Shown here piece after piece: positions 4,529-5,074 of a stretch of DNA of 5,074 bases. The position numbers and the translations under genes are program-made. The stretch's first letter is position 1; every line of letters begins with the position of its first letter. The DNA lies in the NCBI GenBank assembly GCA_003164375.1, contig PLTE01000260.1, positions 8,947 to 14,020 on the forward strand, in the 5' to 3' direction. This DNA is from Hyphomicrobiales bacterium. GTDB lineage: Bacteria > Pseudomonadota > Alphaproteobacteria > Rhizobiales > Xanthobacteraceae. The notes under the pieces were generated by a model that made no database searches, was not told where the DNA came from, and worked only from the letters and a program-made list of their open reading frames with translations.

Positions 4529-5074
4529 CTATTCCCCCGTCTTCTCCCCGCCGACATAAGCAATGCGAATGGAATTCGTTGCGCCCGGCGTGCCGAGCGG
4601 AACGCCGGCGACGATGATGACGCGCTGGCCGGCTTTGGCGAAACGCTCCTGAAAGGCGATGCGGCAGGCGCGCTCGACCATGTCGTCCTGGTCGTGGGCG
4701 TCCTCGTCGATGACAGAATGGATGCCCCAGACCACCGACAATTTCCGCCCGGTTCCCTCGATCGGGGAGATCGCGACGATCGGACAATTCGGCCGTTCGC
4801 GCGACACCCGCAGTCCGGTCGAGCCCGATGAGGTCCAGCATACGATGGCGGAGAGGTCGAGCGTGTCGGCGACTTGCCGTGCCGCAGCCGCAATGGCGTC
4901 GGCGCCGGTCGGCTCCGGCTCGGTGTGCAGCAAATGCACCGACGGCAGATAGGCGGAGTCGTCCTCCACTTCCTCGGCGATGCGGTTCATGGTCGCCACC
5001 GCTTCGACGGGGTATTGGCCGGACGCCGATTCCGCCGACAGCATGATGGCGTCGGCGCCCTCATAGACCGCGGT
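4529..5074 (-). CDS. pyk: pyruvate kinase, C-terminal part (gene continues beyond the right edge)
   Basis: The last 181 residues of pyruvate kinase, which makes ATP and pyruvate from phosphoenolpyruvate and ADP in glycolysis, are read from the right edge to the TAG at 4529-4531. The fragment begins TAVYEGADAIMLSAESA, the end of the catalytic barrel; GADAIMLSAE is a family signature region. GQYPVEAVATMNRIAEEVE follows. The C-terminal domain then shows SSGSTGLRVSRERPNCPIVA and VVWGIHSVI, and closes with AGVPLGTPGATNSIRIAYVG, a stretch linked to the allosteric site in other kinases. The frame is open at the last base, so the true start lies outside the window. The ATG at 5042-5044 is internal and not the start. 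The gene converges with the hydrolase gene; 30 bp separate the two stops. Confidence 0.96.
   Translation of the reverse strand, partial: TAVYEGADAIMLSAESASGQYPVEAVATMNRIAEEVEDDSAYLPSVHLLHTEPEPTGADAIAAAARQVADTLDLSAIVCWTSSGSTGLRVSRERPNCPIVAISPIEGTGRKLSVVWGIHSVIDEDAHDQDDMVERACRIAFQERFAKAGQRVIIVAGVPLGTPGATNSIRIAYVGGEKTGE

Overview
This 5.07-kb window looks like ordinary chromosome from a GC-rich alphaproteobacterium. It is most likely a member of the Hyphomicrobiales (Rhizobiales) close to Bradyrhizobium, Rhodopseudomonas or Pseudolabrys. Three things point there: GC-rich codon use; a 41-residue zinc-free L36 ribosomal protein standing alone outside the main ribosomal-protein operons; and a short palindromic element built around GCATGATC...GATCATGC, which I remember as common in Bradyrhizobium-like genomes. 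No mobile-element gene, phage gene, CRISPR array, tRNA or rRNA is visible.

Layout, left to right. (1) Bases 1-1131, sulfur amino-acid block: the last 20 codons of a probable Cys/Met-metabolism PLP enzyme, followed 20 nt later by a MetA-family homoserine O-acyltransferase. (2) Bases 1200-1700, a single-domain cupin protein of unknown substrate. (3) Bases 1701-2053, the rpmJ unit. Two GC-rich hairpins are followed by a promoter with a perfect TTGACA -35 box, a 19-bp near-perfect dyad filling its spacer, a Rhizobiales-type palindromic element in the leader, and then the 41-codon rpmJ gene. (4) Bases 2166-2783, a secreted, probably periplasmic, TPR protein. (5) Bases 2800-2881, a long inverted repeat of the widespread GTCATTGCGA...TCGCAATGAC type. 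(6) Bases 2934-4498, an apparent two-gene operon: an NTF2/SnoaL-like protein and, 5 nt later, an alpha/beta hydrolase with an N-terminal membrane anchor. (7) Bases 4529-5074 on the minus strand, the C-terminal third of pyruvate kinase, converging on the hydrolase with only 30 bp between stop codons.

How the genes fit together. The first two genes plausibly act in consecutive steps of methionine synthesis: activation of homoserine, then sulfur transfer. The NTF2-like protein and hydrolase probably share a transcript, but their substrate is unknown. RpmJ and Pyk are housekeeping. I found no convincing new defence, mobile or biosynthetic system. The points most worth checking are the dyad inside the rpmJ promoter, the palindromic element abutting the rpmJ ribosome-binding site, and the arginine in the MetA-like protein at the position that sets acyl-CoA preference in characterised MetA enzymes.
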